DNA of 59,380 nucleotides from Roseburia sp. (GTDB lineage Bacteria > Bacillota > Clostridia > Lachnospirales > Lachnospiraceae), in contig JAMPFV010000013.1 in NCBI GenBank assembly GCA_023664265.1, forward strand, positions 1 to 59,380. Direction: 5' to 3'. Position numbers and translations under genes: made by a program. A model generated the notes under the pieces. The model was not told the origin of the DNA, did no database searches, and was given only the letters and a program-made list of their open reading frames with translations. Every line of letters starts with the position of its first letter. Within the stretch, counting starts at the first letter, position 1. Below are positions 50,209 to 59,139 of the stretch, piece after piece.

Positions 50209-50514
50209 CTATGCTCCCTTCTCCGCCTGATGCGCCCGCACCTTGGACTTGATCTTATCCATGCCATCCACAAATATCAGGATTTCAGCCACAACCTCGT
50301 ACAGCTCGGGCGGTATCATATCGCCGATTTGCAGCTTTGACAGCGTTTCCGCAAGCTTGTCGTCCCGATGCACCGGCACCTCCGCCTGCTTCGCCTGCTC
50401 GATGATTTTCTCCGCCAATGCGCCGCGCCCCATCGCGACAACCCGCGGCGCATTATCCGCAGGGTCGTACTCCAGCGCGACCGCCTGTTTTACCTTCTTC
50501 TTCTCCTCCGCCAT
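50209..50514 (-). CDS. ylqH: FlhB/EscU-like C-terminal-domain protein (YlqH type)
   Basis: A 101-residue protein matching only the cytoplasmic C-terminal domain of FlhB-type secretion switch proteins (AVALEYDPADNAPRVVAMGR, then EKIIEQAKQAEVPVHRDDKL, then IPPELYEVVAEILIFV). The membrane part and the NPTH autocleavage site are absent (the position reads Asp-Pro-Ala-Asp). Free-standing forms lie with ylqG and rnhB in Bacillus. The role is unknown; it may interact with flagellar export. GGAG is about 10 nt before the ATG. Confidence 0.9.
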   Translation of the reverse strand: MAEEKKKVKQAVALEYDPADNAPRVVAMGRGALAEKIIEQAKQAEVPVHRDDKLAETLSKLQIGDMIPPELYEVVAEILIFVDGMDKIKSKVRAHQAEKGA

Positions 50515-50545
50515 CGTTTACACGCTCCTCCCTGTCTGCAATTTA

Positions 50546-50610
50546 TTCCCGCGAGTAATGAGGAAAATAGCCATGCTTGCATGGACAATTTGCCAGTGCC
50601 GCAAGGGTCA
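50546..50610. repeat. REP-like hairpin repeat, copy C
   Basis: TTCCCGCGAGTAATGAGG, then the CCATGC-TT-GCATGG hairpin and GCCGCAAGGGTCA. It is nearly identical to the copy at 1-47 and related to 11858-11921. Its end overlaps the stop of the FliK-like gene by 3 nt. Confidence 0.85.
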
Positions 50611-52440
50611 GGTCCTCATGTCAAAGGACTGATAGCTCAGCGGCGCCATCCCGCCCGCCACCTGCTCCTCCATATGCTGCAGGACCGTCTTGTCCTCGTC
50701 CTTGGCCTGTATCGTGTTCCTGCACTGATAGCCTTTCCTAGCCAGACGCTGCGTCAGCTCATCAATATGCTCCTCTATCAGGGAAATCGCATCCTCCTCA
50801 AGGTAGAACTTCGTCGTCACCTGATTCTTCTCGGTCTGAAGCGAGATACTGATGTCCAGACCGCCAAGGTGCTCCATGTCGAGATGCAGGAACGCGGTAA
50901 GCATTCCATCCCTGCGCGCAAGGTTCTTCTTGTTGGTGTACACATACAAATCCCCGTGCGCCTGAGACTCGGTGAGCCGCAACGGGAGCTGGACATAGCT
51001 GAACATCTGGTTCATCTGATTCATAAACTCCACATTGTCCCGCATGTTGCTCAAGGCTCTTGCGGGCGCCGCTCCGCCGCCTCCACTCTCCTGCATGGCG
51101 TCGTTCATAATCTGCATCAGGCGATTGCTCTGTCTGACAAGCCTCTCGTAAAACTCCTGTGTTTTTCCCTCCTCCGGAAGCTCCTGCGGGCTGAGCGTCC
51201 ACTGCCTTTGAAGCTCCCTGCGCACCATGGTTTTAAACGGCTCCGAGCTGAAAATCTCCCCCTTCTGCTCCGGCGTCAGCAGCTTTGACAGGGCCGAATC
51301 CGACAAAAGGCGGTTTACGCCCTTGATATCCAAGGCGCCCTCCTTGATCAGATTGGTAATCCTGTCGGGAAGCTCTCCTGTCGGGGTTTCCCGTAAACGG
51401 TTCACGGTACTCTGCCAATGCGCCTCCGTCTGTGGTGCGGTAGTGCCCGCAGTATTTATATTCGCGGTTCCCTCTCCCGTCGGTTGTCCCGCCTGCGGCA
51501 GTGTTTCCCTCACTTCCGTCTGCTCCGGCAGGACATTGGATGCTGAAGCCGGCTCCGGCGCCGCTTCCGCGCCGTTTTGCGCAGGATTTGCAGACTCCGC
51601 GGTTACAGCGGCGGCGGGATTCTCCGGCTGCGTTCCCGCCTCATCCGCAAGGAACTGTACTACTTTCTCCATATACTGTCCCGCCGCGCGCAACGGCATT
51701 TCCTGACCCACCGCTCCCTGTGCAGCAGCTTCTTGCGCCACCGCTCCCTGCGCCGCCGCACCGGAAAGCGCACTCTTCCCTCCCGAGAGCAAGTCATACA
51801 GCTTAAAGACCTCGTCAGAGGCCTCCCTGACGCCGTCTAACAGTTTATGCTCCATATTCTGATAGCTTTCGTACTGTGCGATATTTTTGTCCGTCACGGG
51901 CAATTGCAGCTTCGTGAGCTTTATCAGGTCGGCGATATCCGCCTGCGGGTGCTGTAACGCTAATCGGTTGAAGGCCATAAGTGTGTTCCTATTGATGGGC
52001 ATCCCGTTCTCAATCAGCTTCGCCACGAGCTGCAAATTCTTCTCCGTCACCGCGAGATTGGCCGTTTTCAACGCGGACACGCTCACCCGCTGCATCTGCA
52101 TATTGCTGTCATACACCGGCTTGAGCACGAGCCTGTTATCCTTGTTGGACAATACCTGCAGGCTGAGCGTCTGTCCCAGCGCAACCTGCACGTCGCGCTC
52201 CAGCTTCGCCGCCATATACTGTCCGTTTGCGAGCTGAATCTGCACGTCCTCGCCGTTGACGGACGCAATCTCCCCCTGAAAGGTGTCCCCTGTCTGAAGC
52301 TGCGAAACGTCCACATTCTGCGCGTTTGAAGCTGTGCCCGCGCTCGGGGCCGTCCCTCCCGAGACGCCGCCGGTATAGGCGTGTCCTATCTGCGCGTTTC
52401 TGGTAGTATAATGAGAAAATCCCGACATAAAGCTGTCCAT
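50608..52440 (-). CDS. FliK-like flagellar hook-length control domain protein (YlqG type)
   Basis: A 610-residue protein. An N-terminal OB-like part (GDTFQGEIASVNGEDVQIQL) is followed by a long Ala/Glu/Pro/Gln-rich linker (about 240-330, low complexity). The C-terminal domain resembles the Flg_hook/FliK region (VQLPLRLTESQAHGDLYVYT, HLDMEHLGGLDISISLQTEK and NQVTTKFYLEED). It neighbours rnhB and the FlhB-like gene, as in Bacillus. No flagellar structural genes are in view, so its task is uncertain. AGGAGG precedes the ATG. Confidence 0.8.
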   Translation of the reverse strand: MDSFMSGFSHYTTRNAQIGHAYTGGVSGGTAPSAGTASNAQNVDVSQLQTGDTFQGEIASVNGEDVQIQLANGQYMAAKLERDVQVALGQTLSLQVLSNKDNRLVLKPVYDSNMQMQRVSVSALKTANLAVTEKNLQLVAKLIENGMPINRNTLMAFNRLALQHPQADIADLIKLTKLQLPVTDKNIAQYESYQNMEHKLLDGVREASDEVFKLYDLLSGGKSALSGAAAQGAVAQEAAAQGAVGQEMPLRAAGQYMEKVVQFLADEAGTQPENPAAAVTAESANPAQNGAEAAPEPASASNVLPEQTEVRETLPQAGQPTGEGTANINTAGTTAPQTEAHWQSTVNRLRETPTGELPDRITNLIKEGALDIKGVNRLLSDSALSKLLTPEQKGEIFSSEPFKTMVRRELQRQWTLSPQELPEEGKTQEFYERLVRQSNRLMQIMNDAMQESGGGGAAPARALSNMRDNVEFMNQMNQMFSYVQLPLRLTESQAHGDLYVYTNKKNLARRDGMLTAFLHLDMEHLGGLDISISLQTEKNQVTTKFYLEEDAISLIEEHIDELTQRLARKGYQCRNTIQAKDEDKTVLQHMEEQVAGGMAPLSYQSFDMRT

Positions 52441-52478
52441 ATGCGTCCTCCTGTCCTATGCATCACCGCTCCTCACCG

Positions 52479-53237
52479 TCATAACAGGTTTTGGATGAAG
52501 GAGCGTCTGTGAATCGGCGTCGGCCCGTATTTTCTCAGTGCCTCTATGTGCACAGCCGCGCCGTATCCCTTATTGTCCGCGAAATGATATTCCGGATACC
52601 GGTTGTCATATTCCACCATCAGGCGGTCCCTTGTGACCTTCGCCACAATGCTTGCGGCGGCGATGGACACGCTCTTGGCGTCCCCCTTGATAATCGGCAC
52701 CTGCCGGATGTCCACCTGCGGTATCGTGACGGCATCATTTAATAATATATCGGGTTTTATCCGCAATTTGCTGATAGCTTCCCGCATCGCTTCGTAGGTT
52801 GCCTGCAAAATATTGATCTCATCTATCCGCTCATGGGATGCATACCCGATTCCGACTGCCACTGCCTCGCGCAGAATCACCTCGTACAGCTCCTCGCGCT
52901 TCTTCGCGCTGAGCTGCTTGGAATCGTTGAGATACAATATCTGACAGTCCCTCGGAAGGATTACCGCGCCCGCGACCACCGGTCCCGCCAACGGCCCGCG
53001 ACCTACCTCGTCTATGCCGCAGATATAGCCGCAGTCCGCATATTCCCGCTCATACGCCTTCATGGCCTCCGTCCGCTGTTTTTCACGCTCCAGCGCCTCC
53101 AACTGCTTCCTCGCCTTCTCCACAAGCGCCTGCACGCCGCTTCGCTCGTCCTGCCCGTATGTCTCCACAAAAAGAGGCAGCGTGCTTACCGTTGCTGCCC
53201 TCAGTTCCTCCCGTATCTCACCGATTTTCTTACCCAT
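52479..53237 (-). CDS. rnhB: Ribonuclease HII
   Basis: A 252-residue RNase HII that nicks RNA-DNA hybrids and single ribonucleotides. The catalytic acids are in CGIDEVGRGPLAGPVVAGAV (Asp-Glu), LYLNDSKQLSAKKREEL and DILLNDAV, with the GRG loop in place. It carries an N-terminal extension of about 70 residues, helical, as in Bacillus-type RnhB. GAGGAG precedes the ATG by 5 nt. It lies between lepB and the FliK-like gene. Confidence 0.97.
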   Translation of the reverse strand: MGKKIGEIREELRAATVSTLPLFVETYGQDERSGVQALVEKARKQLEALEREKQRTEAMKAYEREYADCGYICGIDEVGRGPLAGPVVAGAVILPRDCQILYLNDSKQLSAKKREELYEVILREAVAVGIGYASHERIDEINILQATYEAMREAISKLRIKPDILLNDAVTIPQVDIRQVPIIKGDAKSVSIAAASIVAKVTRDRLMVEYDNRYPEYHFADNKGYGAAVHIEALRKYGPTPIHRRSFIQNLL

Positions 53238-53321
53238 TTTCTCCTCGTTTCCGTATTCAATCCCGCAATGTATTCAATATTTTAATATTGTTTCCACATC
53301 ATCAACGTTTCTATTTTAACA

Positions 53322-53861
53322 CTATTGATGCTTTAGGATGCCAAACTTCGACAAAGGCCATATGCGGATAAAGGCTCTGCCGATAATATCCTTGCGGTGG
53401 ATATTTCCCACAGACGGATCTCTGCTGTCAGAGCTGTTGTTGCGGTTGTCTCCCATCACAAAGTATTCGTCATCACCGAGCACCACTGCTTCGCTTGCCC
53501 TGCCCGGATTCTCAATGACCTCGCGCCCGTAGTTCTCCTCCAAAATCTCGCCGTCAATATAGATATTTCCTTCCTCGTCAATCTGCACGATTTCCCCCGG
53601 AAGCCCGATAATCCTTTTAATATAGTAGGTATCTCTGTCATACTGAAAAGGAAATACGATAATGTCAAAGCGCTCCGGCTCCTTGAACTTATAGGACAGC
53701 TTATCGACGATCAGATGATCCTCATGGCTCAGGGTCGGCTCCATACTGCTCCCGCTGACCTGCGTCCGCTGTCCCACATAGGTTACGATCAGATATGCCG
53801 CAATCAGCACAAACAACAAATATATGCTGGTATTCAAGATTTCCTTCAAAATATTTTTCAT
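53322..53861 (-). CDS. lepB: Signal peptidase I (second copy)
   Basis: A 179-residue type I signal peptidase. It has one N-terminal membrane helix (LLFVLIAAYLIVTYV), catalytic Ser in SGSSMEPTL, catalytic Lys in TYYIKRIIGLPGE, and the family box YFVMGDNRNNSSDSRD. It acts on the outer face of the membrane to remove signal peptides. Its ATG overlaps the rbgA stop (ATGA), so translation is coupled. It is a distinct paralogue of the lepB just upstream of rbgA. Confidence 0.95.
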   Translation of the reverse strand: MKNILKEILNTSIYLLFVLIAAYLIVTYVGQRTQVSGSSMEPTLSHEDHLIVDKLSYKFKEPERFDIIVFPFQYDRDTYYIKRIIGLPGEIVQIDEEGNIYIDGEILEENYGREVIENPGRASEAVVLGDDEYFVMGDNRNNSSDSRDPSVGNIHRKDIIGRAFIRIWPLSKFGILKHQ

Positions 53862-54751
53862 TTTCCCAGTGTTGCACCTTTCTCAGACGGTTCTTCTTGT
53901 ATATTGTCAGGAGTTTCCAAAGAAATTCTGCCTAATCTGCCGCTTCTGAAATCCTCGACCACCATCGACGCCGCCTTCATCATATCCGGCGTCTCCCCCT
54001 TCAGAAAGCATCTGCGGCTGATGCAAATCGCCTGAAGCGTCTCATAGGCGTCTGATTCGACCGCCTCAAGCTCATAACGCTTCTCCAAGGCTCCGGGATA
54101 CGCGGACATCATAAAGCGAATCAGCTCACAGGCCAATTCGTCTGAGTAAACAATCTCATCATTTATGGAGCCTATCATCGCCAGATGAAGCCCCACAGCG
54201 GGGTCGTCAAACTTGGGCCACAAGATTCCCGGGGTATCCAACAGCTCCACGCTCTTATTCAGACGTATCCACTGCTTTCCCTTGGTGACACCCGGCTTGT
54301 TCCCCGTCTTGGTACAGGCCTTTCCCGCAAAGGAGTTGATAAAGGTCGATTTGCCGACATTGGGAATGCCGACCACCATGGCGCGCACCGGGCGGTTGAG
54401 TATCCCCCGCTTCCTATCGCGCTCGATTTTCTCCCTGCAGGCCTCCTGCACAACGCCGTGGATGGATTTTATCCCGTGGCCGTTCTTGGAATTTATCTCG
54501 ACGGCATAAAACCCCTTTTCGCTGAAATAATTTATCCAGAGCTTATTCTTCCCGGCGTCCGCCAAGTCCGATTTATTCAGCAGGATAAGTCTTGCTTTGT
54601 TTCTGCCAAGCTCGTCAATATCAGGGTTGCGGCTGCTCAACGGCGCTCTTGCGTCCACAAGCTCTATCACCAGATCGATCAGCTTGATATTCTCCTGCAT
54701 CATCCGCTTCGCCTTTGCCATATGCCCCGGATACCATTGATAATTTGCCAT
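53858..54751 (-). CDS. rbgA: Ribosome biogenesis GTPase RbgA (YlqF)
   Basis: A 297-residue circularly permuted GTPase that acts in late 50S assembly. It opens MANYQWYPGHMAKAKRMMQE; the G4 motif LLNKSDLAD comes before G1 GIPNVGKSTFINSF and G3 DTPGILWP, the expected permuted order. The C-terminal RNA-binding domain follows. ATG 54751 has GGAAAGGA upstream; the longer frame overlaps lepB and is rejected. It sits between two lepB genes. Confidence 0.96.
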   Translation of the reverse strand: MANYQWYPGHMAKAKRMMQENIKLIDLVIELVDARAPLSSRNPDIDELGRNKARLILLNKSDLADAGKNKLWINYFSEKGFYAVEINSKNGHGIKSIHGVVQEACREKIERDRKRGILNRPVRAMVVGIPNVGKSTFINSFAGKACTKTGNKPGVTKGKQWIRLNKSVELLDTPGILWPKFDDPAVGLHLAMIGSINDEIVYSDELACELIRFMMSAYPGALEKRYELEAVESDAYETLQAICISRRCFLKGETPDMMKAASMVVEDFRSGRLGRISLETPDNIQEEPSEKGATLGK

Positions 54752-54785
54752 ATTGTTTTCCTTTCCAATCCGTCCGATAAGCAGA

Positions 54786-55367
54786 CTATTCCACAAAACC
54801 GATATCGCTGTCCCCGGACGCCATTTTGAACCACGCCTTGCCGATAATATACTCATTCTTCACGGTTCCGATATTCGCGGAGCGGCTGTCCTCACTGCTG
54901 TTGCAGTTGTCTCCGATAACAAAATATTCGTTTTCGTCGAGTGTGATCTCATTCTCCAGAACGCCCGCCTCCGCGATTCTGTCGTTAAAATATTCCTCCA
55001 TCGCCTCTCCGTTGACATACAGTATGCCGCTTTTTATGTAAAGGGTATCCCCCGGCACGCCCACCACGCGCTTCACATAATAGTGCGACTTCTCATTGCC
55101 GTTGGGCAGAAACACAATCACATCGCCGACCTTGGGCGAGGATACCTTATAAATCAGCCTGTTTAGGAATATCGACTGCCCGTTGTACAGGCTCGGCTCC
55201 ATGGACGCGCCGATAACGCTGGTCTTCATGCCGACGCAGTACACGACCACGACCGCCAGAAAGATGGAGACAAATATCCAGAATATCCAGCTGACAAGCT
55301 CCCGCAGCAATACCATATTCAGTTTTTTCTTCTTCTGGTAAAAGGTGAGTCCCTTTCTTCTTGCCAT
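54786..55367 (-). CDS. lepB: Signal peptidase I
   Basis: A 193-residue type I signal peptidase with an N-terminal Lys-rich stretch (FYQKKKKLNM), one membrane helix, catalytic Ser in IGASMEPSLYNGQ, Lys in HYYVKRVVGVPGD and box YFVIGDNCNSSEDSRS. It differs clearly from the copy after rbgA, so the two probably have different substrate ranges. It is the first gene after the rplS terminator and therefore likely starts a new transcript with rbgA, lepB2, rnhB and the ylqG/H genes. Confidence 0.95.
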   Translation of the reverse strand: MARRKGLTFYQKKKKLNMVLLRELVSWIFWIFVSIFLAVVVVYCVGMKTSVIGASMEPSLYNGQSIFLNRLIYKVSSPKVGDVIVFLPNGNEKSHYYVKRVVGVPGDTLYIKSGILYVNGEAMEEYFNDRIAEAGVLENEITLDENEYFVIGDNCNSSEDSRSANIGTVKNEYIIGKAWFKMASGDSDIGFVE

Positions 55368-55461
55368 GAATCCGCTGCCCTTCGTCCTTTATCGTCCATT
55401 TATGATTATAACCAATCCCAAAGCCTATTGCAAGCGCAAGCTGTCGCAATTTCCATAATAC

Positions 55462-55486
55462 AAAAACGGGGCTTTGAAAAGCCCCG
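55462..55486 (-). terminator. Terminator of rplS
   Basis: CGGGGCTT / AAGCCCCG (55467-55474 and 55479-55486) with five T following on the minus strand, 17 nt after the rplS stop. Confidence 0.92.
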
Positions 55487-55503
55487 CCTTGTCTGTGAAT
55501 CGA

Positions 55504-55851
55504 TTATTTGACTAATTCCTTAACCTTTGCCTTCTTGCCGACACGGTTTCTCAAGTAGTACAGCTTCGCTCGCCTTACCTTACCTGTTCTTACAACCTCA
55601 ACCTTTTCCACATTCGGAGAGTGTAACGGCCATGTCTTCTCCACACCGACGCCGTTGGAAAGCTTTCTCACCGTGAAAGTGGTTCTGTTGCTTCCACCCT
55701 GAATTTTAATCACGGTTCCCTCGAATACCTGAACTCTCTCTCTGTTGCCTTCCTTAATCTTACCGTATACCTTAACCGTATCACCCACGTTAAAGCTGTC
55801 GATAGACTCCTTTAACTGCTCCTGCTCAATTTCTCTGATAATGTCGTTCAT
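55504..55851 (-). CDS. rplS: 50S ribosomal protein L19
   Basis: A 115-residue L19 at the 30S-50S interface. It has [20 protein letters not shown], the core [40 protein letters not shown] and the basic end [20 protein letters not shown]. The length is normal. AAGGAGG lies 11 nt before the ATG. In most genomes it follows trmD directly; here a MATE gene lies between them. It is ended by a strong terminator. Confidence 0.98.
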   Translation of the reverse strand: MNDIIREIEQEQLKESIDSFNVGDTVKVYGKIKEGNRERVQVFEGTVIKIQGGSNRTTFTVRKLSNGVGVEKTWPLHSPNVEKVEVVRTGKVRRAKLYYLRNRVGKKAKVKELVK

Positions 55852-55989
55852 CCTGTGTCTTGCCTCCTTTATTCATTCGACGTTCTTAATATTTCCACAT
55901 CATATACTGCAATATGACTCATACCAGAGGACCATCTCTTTCTTCGCAACATGAATACTATATCATAAAGGGTTCAGGAATGCAAGGCC

Positions 55990-56038
55990 ATTTTCAAGAA
56001 AATATCCTTGAACATTCTCAAGAAAATATCCTTGAGAA
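55990..56038 (-). terminator. Tandem TCAAGAAAATATCCTTGA hairpins after the MATE gene
   Basis: TCAAGAAAATATCCTTGA occurs twice; the copy next to the stop extends to ATTCTCAAG / CTTGAGAAT. On the minus strand the hairpins begin right at the MATE stop codon. It is probably its terminator, although the U-tract is poor. Confidence 0.6.
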
Positions 56039-56039
56039 T

Positions 56040-57407
56040 TCATATCTTGATTCCCGTCCACTTTCCGGTCTTAAAACGTATCGACGCGAACAGAAACCGC
56101 GACATCTGATCCGCCAGAATCCCCAGCCATATTCCCGGGATCCCCCACGCGAGGAGAATGCCACACAGATAGGAGAAGCCCGTCCTGATAACCGTGACGC
56201 TGATGGTGGACGCAATCGCGGTATAGGTCGTGTCGCCCGCGCCCCGAAGGCACCCCATGTAGATGACCTGAGACACCTGAAAGAGCACGATGACGATAAT
56301 CACACGGATAATCTGCACGCCATACGCGACAATATTGTCCTCCTCAAAGAAGAGCCGGTACAGCGTCTCCCCGCCGAAGAAGTAGATAACCGCAAGCGCT
56401 ATCGAGATGCACAGGCCGATACGCCTGCACACCTTTCCGTATTCCTTCGCCTTGTCGGGAGAGCCCTCGCCCAAGCTTCTTCCAATCAGCGCGACAGCCG
56501 CCACCTGCATCCCGTCCCCGAAGGAGAAGGTCAGCCCGAGAATGTTCATCCCGACCTGATGCGCCGCCATGGCGTCGGTTCCCATTCCCGCCGCCATCAT
56601 CGCCGTTGACATAAAGCCGATGCGCATCAATACCTGCTCGATAAAGACGGAGTACCCCACCTTGACAATATGCCCCAGCGTCCCGAGGGATCCTTTGATT
56701 CTGTTCCTGACGATGTACGGCAGACTGACAAAATTGTCCTTCTTAAATAAGGAACGGATACTCATAATGCACGCGATTACGGTTCCGAATACGGTCGCAA
56801 TCGCCGCACCGTGAATGCCGAGCGCGGGGAAGCCGAAATGCCCGTTGATCAGCAGATAATTCCCGATGATATTTACGAGATTGGAAATGATATTCGTCTT
56901 CATGGCGATAATCGTGTTTCCGGATCCGCGCTGCGCCGCATTGATTCCCATGGAAACCACATTGAACACCATTCCGCCCATAATAATCCGAAAATATATG
57001 ACAGCCGTGTCATGTGTATCCTCCGCGGAGCCGCAAAAGCGTATAATCTGATTGGCAAATACGACGCACAGCACAGACACGACAACCACGGCCGCCAGAA
57101 TAAACCATATCGCCGTCAGAAGGATTTGGTTGGCCTCGTCCTTCTTCTGCTCGCCGCGCCTCCTCGCCACAAGCGCGGATATGGAAACATTCATCGCGAT
57201 AAACAGCGCAAGCCCCATAAATTTCGGCTGTGTGGTCAGCCCTACCGCCGCGACCGCATAGGAGCCTATCGAGCTCACCATCAGCGAATCAATCATTCCG
57301 GCGAGCGCCACAAAAAAGGACTCGCACACGGCGGGCCAAGCCATGCGCAGGGCCTCCTTTACGACAGCGTTCGCTCCCTTCTCCTGGACATTGGCCGTAT
57401 TCCCCAT
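56040..57407 (-). CDS. MATE family efflux transporter
   Basis: A 455-residue multidrug/toxin extrusion-type carrier with about twelve membrane helices in two homologous halves. Half one: AWPAVCESFFVALAGMIDSL and VGLTTQPKFMGLALFIAMNV. Half two: VGYSVFIEQVLMRIGFMSTA and AHQVGMNILGLTFSFGDGMQ. It probably exports cationic compounds using Na+ or H+; the substrate is unknown. It is inserted between trmD and rplS, which are normally adjacent, so it is a likely later insertion into this operon. The ribosome binding site is weak. Confidence 0.93.
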   Translation of the reverse strand: MGNTANVQEKGANAVVKEALRMAWPAVCESFFVALAGMIDSLMVSSIGSYAVAAVGLTTQPKFMGLALFIAMNVSISALVARRRGEQKKDEANQILLTAIWFILAAVVVVSVLCVVFANQIIRFCGSAEDTHDTAVIYFRIIMGGMVFNVVSMGINAAQRGSGNTIIAMKTNIISNLVNIIGNYLLINGHFGFPALGIHGAAIATVFGTVIACIMSIRSLFKKDNFVSLPYIVRNRIKGSLGTLGHIVKVGYSVFIEQVLMRIGFMSTAMMAAGMGTDAMAAHQVGMNILGLTFSFGDGMQVAAVALIGRSLGEGSPDKAKEYGKVCRRIGLCISIALAVIYFFGGETLYRLFFEEDNIVAYGVQIIRVIIVIVLFQVSQVIYMGCLRGAGDTTYTAIASTISVTVIRTGFSYLCGILLAWGIPGIWLGILADQMSRFLFASIRFKTGKWTGIKI

Positions 57408-57474
57408 CGCATTTTCATCTTCTTTCTTTTTCTGTCTAATTCCGGACGCTTATTTTCTTGGTTCCCTTATTTTC

Positions 57475-58215
57475 CTATTTCAATGAAGCGTCCATATCCT
57501 CATACGCCTTATACAGATCAGGACGCCGCTGTCTGGTGCGCTCCAGCGACTGCTCCTGCCGCCACTTCGCGATGTTGGCGTGATGCCCGCTCAGCAGCAC
57601 CTCCGGCACCCGCCTGTCGTGCCAGATTTCGGGCCGCGAATATTGCGGATATTCCAGTAATCCGTTGGCGTGGGACTCCGTCTCGGCGGACTCCCCGTTG
57701 CTGAGCACGCCCGGCACGAGCCTTGCTATCGCGTCAATCATCACCATTGCCGGAAGCTCACCGCCCGTCAGCACATAGTCGCCAATCGAGACATAGTCCG
57801 TGACAATCTCCTCCAGCACCCGCTCGTCAATTCCTTCGTAATGTCCGCAGAGAAATATCAAATCCTCCTCCAAGGCCAGCTCCGCTGCCTGTCGCTGGTG
57901 AAACAGCGTCCCCTGCGGCGTCACATAGACGACGCGCGTCCTGCCATCCCAAGTCTCTCCGGACGCCGCCCTGCGCCGGCGGATACCGTCCTCCAGGGCC
58001 TGCCAACAGTCATAGACCGGCTGTGCCTGCATCAGCATTCCCGCGCCGCCGCCATAGGTATAGTCGTCCACCTTATTATGCTTATCTGTCGTATAATCGC
58101 GGATATTGACGGCATTTATGGAGATACAGCCTTTCTCCTGCGCCCTTCCGGTGATGCTCGTCCGCAGTCCGCTCAGCACCATATCCGGAAACAATGTCAT
58201 AACGTGAAAATGCAT
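57475..58215 (-). CDS. trmD: tRNA (guanine-N1)-methyltransferase TrmD
   Basis: A 246-residue SPOUT methyltransferase that makes m1G37 next to the anticodon. MHFHVMTLFPDMVLSGLRTS begins the protein, DDYTYGGGAGMLMQAQPVYD is the loop before the trefoil knot, and LIFLCGHYEGIDERVLEEI and SIGDYVLTGGELPAMVMID form the AdoMet-binding knot. ATG 58215 has GAGAGGG 6 nt upstream; the longer frame is rejected. It is 20 nt after rimM in the rpsP-khpA-rimM-trmD order. Confidence 0.98.
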   Translation of the reverse strand: MHFHVMTLFPDMVLSGLRTSITGRAQEKGCISINAVNIRDYTTDKHNKVDDYTYGGGAGMLMQAQPVYDCWQALEDGIRRRRAASGETWDGRTRVVYVTPQGTLFHQRQAAELALEEDLIFLCGHYEGIDERVLEEIVTDYVSIGDYVLTGGELPAMVMIDAIARLVPGVLSNGESAETESHANGLLEYPQYSRPEIWHDRRVPEVLLSGHHANIAKWRQEQSLERTRQRRPDLYKAYEDMDASLK

Positions 58216-58235
58216 ACCGCACCCTCTCTGCTTTC

Positions 58236-58745
58236 CTAATCCATCAGACCGTCCAACACATGCACCTTCATCCGGCGGGCTTCCATGTCTACCTCGAGAA
58301 TGCACTGCTTAATCGCCGGCAACAGCAGCTCCCGCCCATTCGCGAGCCGGACGGCATAGACGTCATTTGCGCCGGTCTCAATCACATTCGTAAGGACGCC
58401 CAACGGTTGATCCTCCTCGTCAAAGACCTCCAAGTCAATCAAATCCGCGATAAAATACTCGTCCTTCCTGAGCCTTACCGCGTTTTCGCGCGTCACATAG
58501 AGGCTTTTCCCTTTATAACGCTCAATATCATTGATATCGTCATAGCCCTTGAACTTTAAAATGACCAGCTTCTTAAAAAACCTTACGCCCTCGATTTCGA
58601 GGGGCAGCTTCTCTTTTCCCGTATCCAACAGGACTTCCTTCAGCCTTTTAAACCGCTTGGGGTCGTCCGTCGTCGGGAACACCTTGACCTCCCCGCGCAG
58701 CCCGTGTGTCTGCGTGATAATCCCTACCTGTAATATTTCCTCCAT
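58236..58745 (-). CDS. rimM: 16S rRNA processing protein RimM
   Basis: A 169-residue RimM for 30S head assembly (binds S19). The N-terminal domain reads LQVGIITQTHGLRGEVKVFP and the C-terminal PRC barrel includes EYFIADLIDLEVFDEEDQPL and NGRELLLPAIKQCILEVD. The length is standard. GGGGAGAG lies 6 nt before the ATG. It lies between khpA and trmD. Confidence 0.97.
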   Translation of the reverse strand: MEEILQVGIITQTHGLRGEVKVFPTTDDPKRFKRLKEVLLDTGKEKLPLEIEGVRFFKKLVILKFKGYDDINDIERYKGKSLYVTRENAVRLRKDEYFIADLIDLEVFDEEDQPLGVLTNVIETGANDVYAVRLANGRELLLPAIKQCILEVDMEARRMKVHVLDGLMD

Positions 58746-58804
58746 ATGACTCTCCCCATGTCCGACAGCCTGTTTCCCCAGCGTCTGCCGCGAAAAGGAA
58801 ACAA

Positions 58805-58826
58805 GGTGTTTCTACTCTGAAACACC
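58805..58826 (-). promoter_or_regulatory. Hairpin between khpA and rimM
   Basis: GGTGTTT / AAACACC stem in the 91-nt gap, followed on the minus strand by TTGTTTCC. It may be a weak attenuator or an RNA-processing site lowering rimM-trmD expression relative to rpsP. Confidence 0.5.
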
Positions 58827-58836
58827 CTGCCTTTGC

Positions 58837-59067
58837 CTAAATGATTTCAACATCTGCCCTAATGTTCTCCTTGGACGATGCCGCCTTGACAACGGAACGG
58901 ATTGCCTTGGCAATTCTTCCCTGCTTGCCAATCACCTTCCCCATATCGGAAGCCGCTACATGAAGCTCAATCGTAACGCTGTTCTTACCATTGTCCTTCT
59001 CCGTAACAACGACCTCCTGCGGATTGTCTACTAAAGCCTTCGCTATAACTTCGACTAACTCCTTCAT
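58837..59067 (-). CDS. khpA: KH-domain RNA-binding protein KhpA
   Basis: A 76-residue single KH domain. The RNA-binding G-x-x-G loop is GKQGR within MGKVIGKQGRIAKAIRSVVK. KhpA pairs with KhpB and influences cell division and small RNAs in Firmicutes. ATG 59067 fits AAAGGGG at 10 nt; seven more codons are open upstream. It lies between rpsP and rimM, the conserved place. Confidence 0.95.
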   Translation of the reverse strand: MKELVEVIAKALVDNPQEVVVTEKDNGKNSVTIELHVAASDMGKVIGKQGRIAKAIRSVVKAASSKENIRADVEII

Positions 59068-59139
59068 GCTTGTATGCCCCTTTCTCATCCTACGAATCTG
59101 TGCCTTCGCACAAATCTGCCGAGACTGCTTCCATATGCC

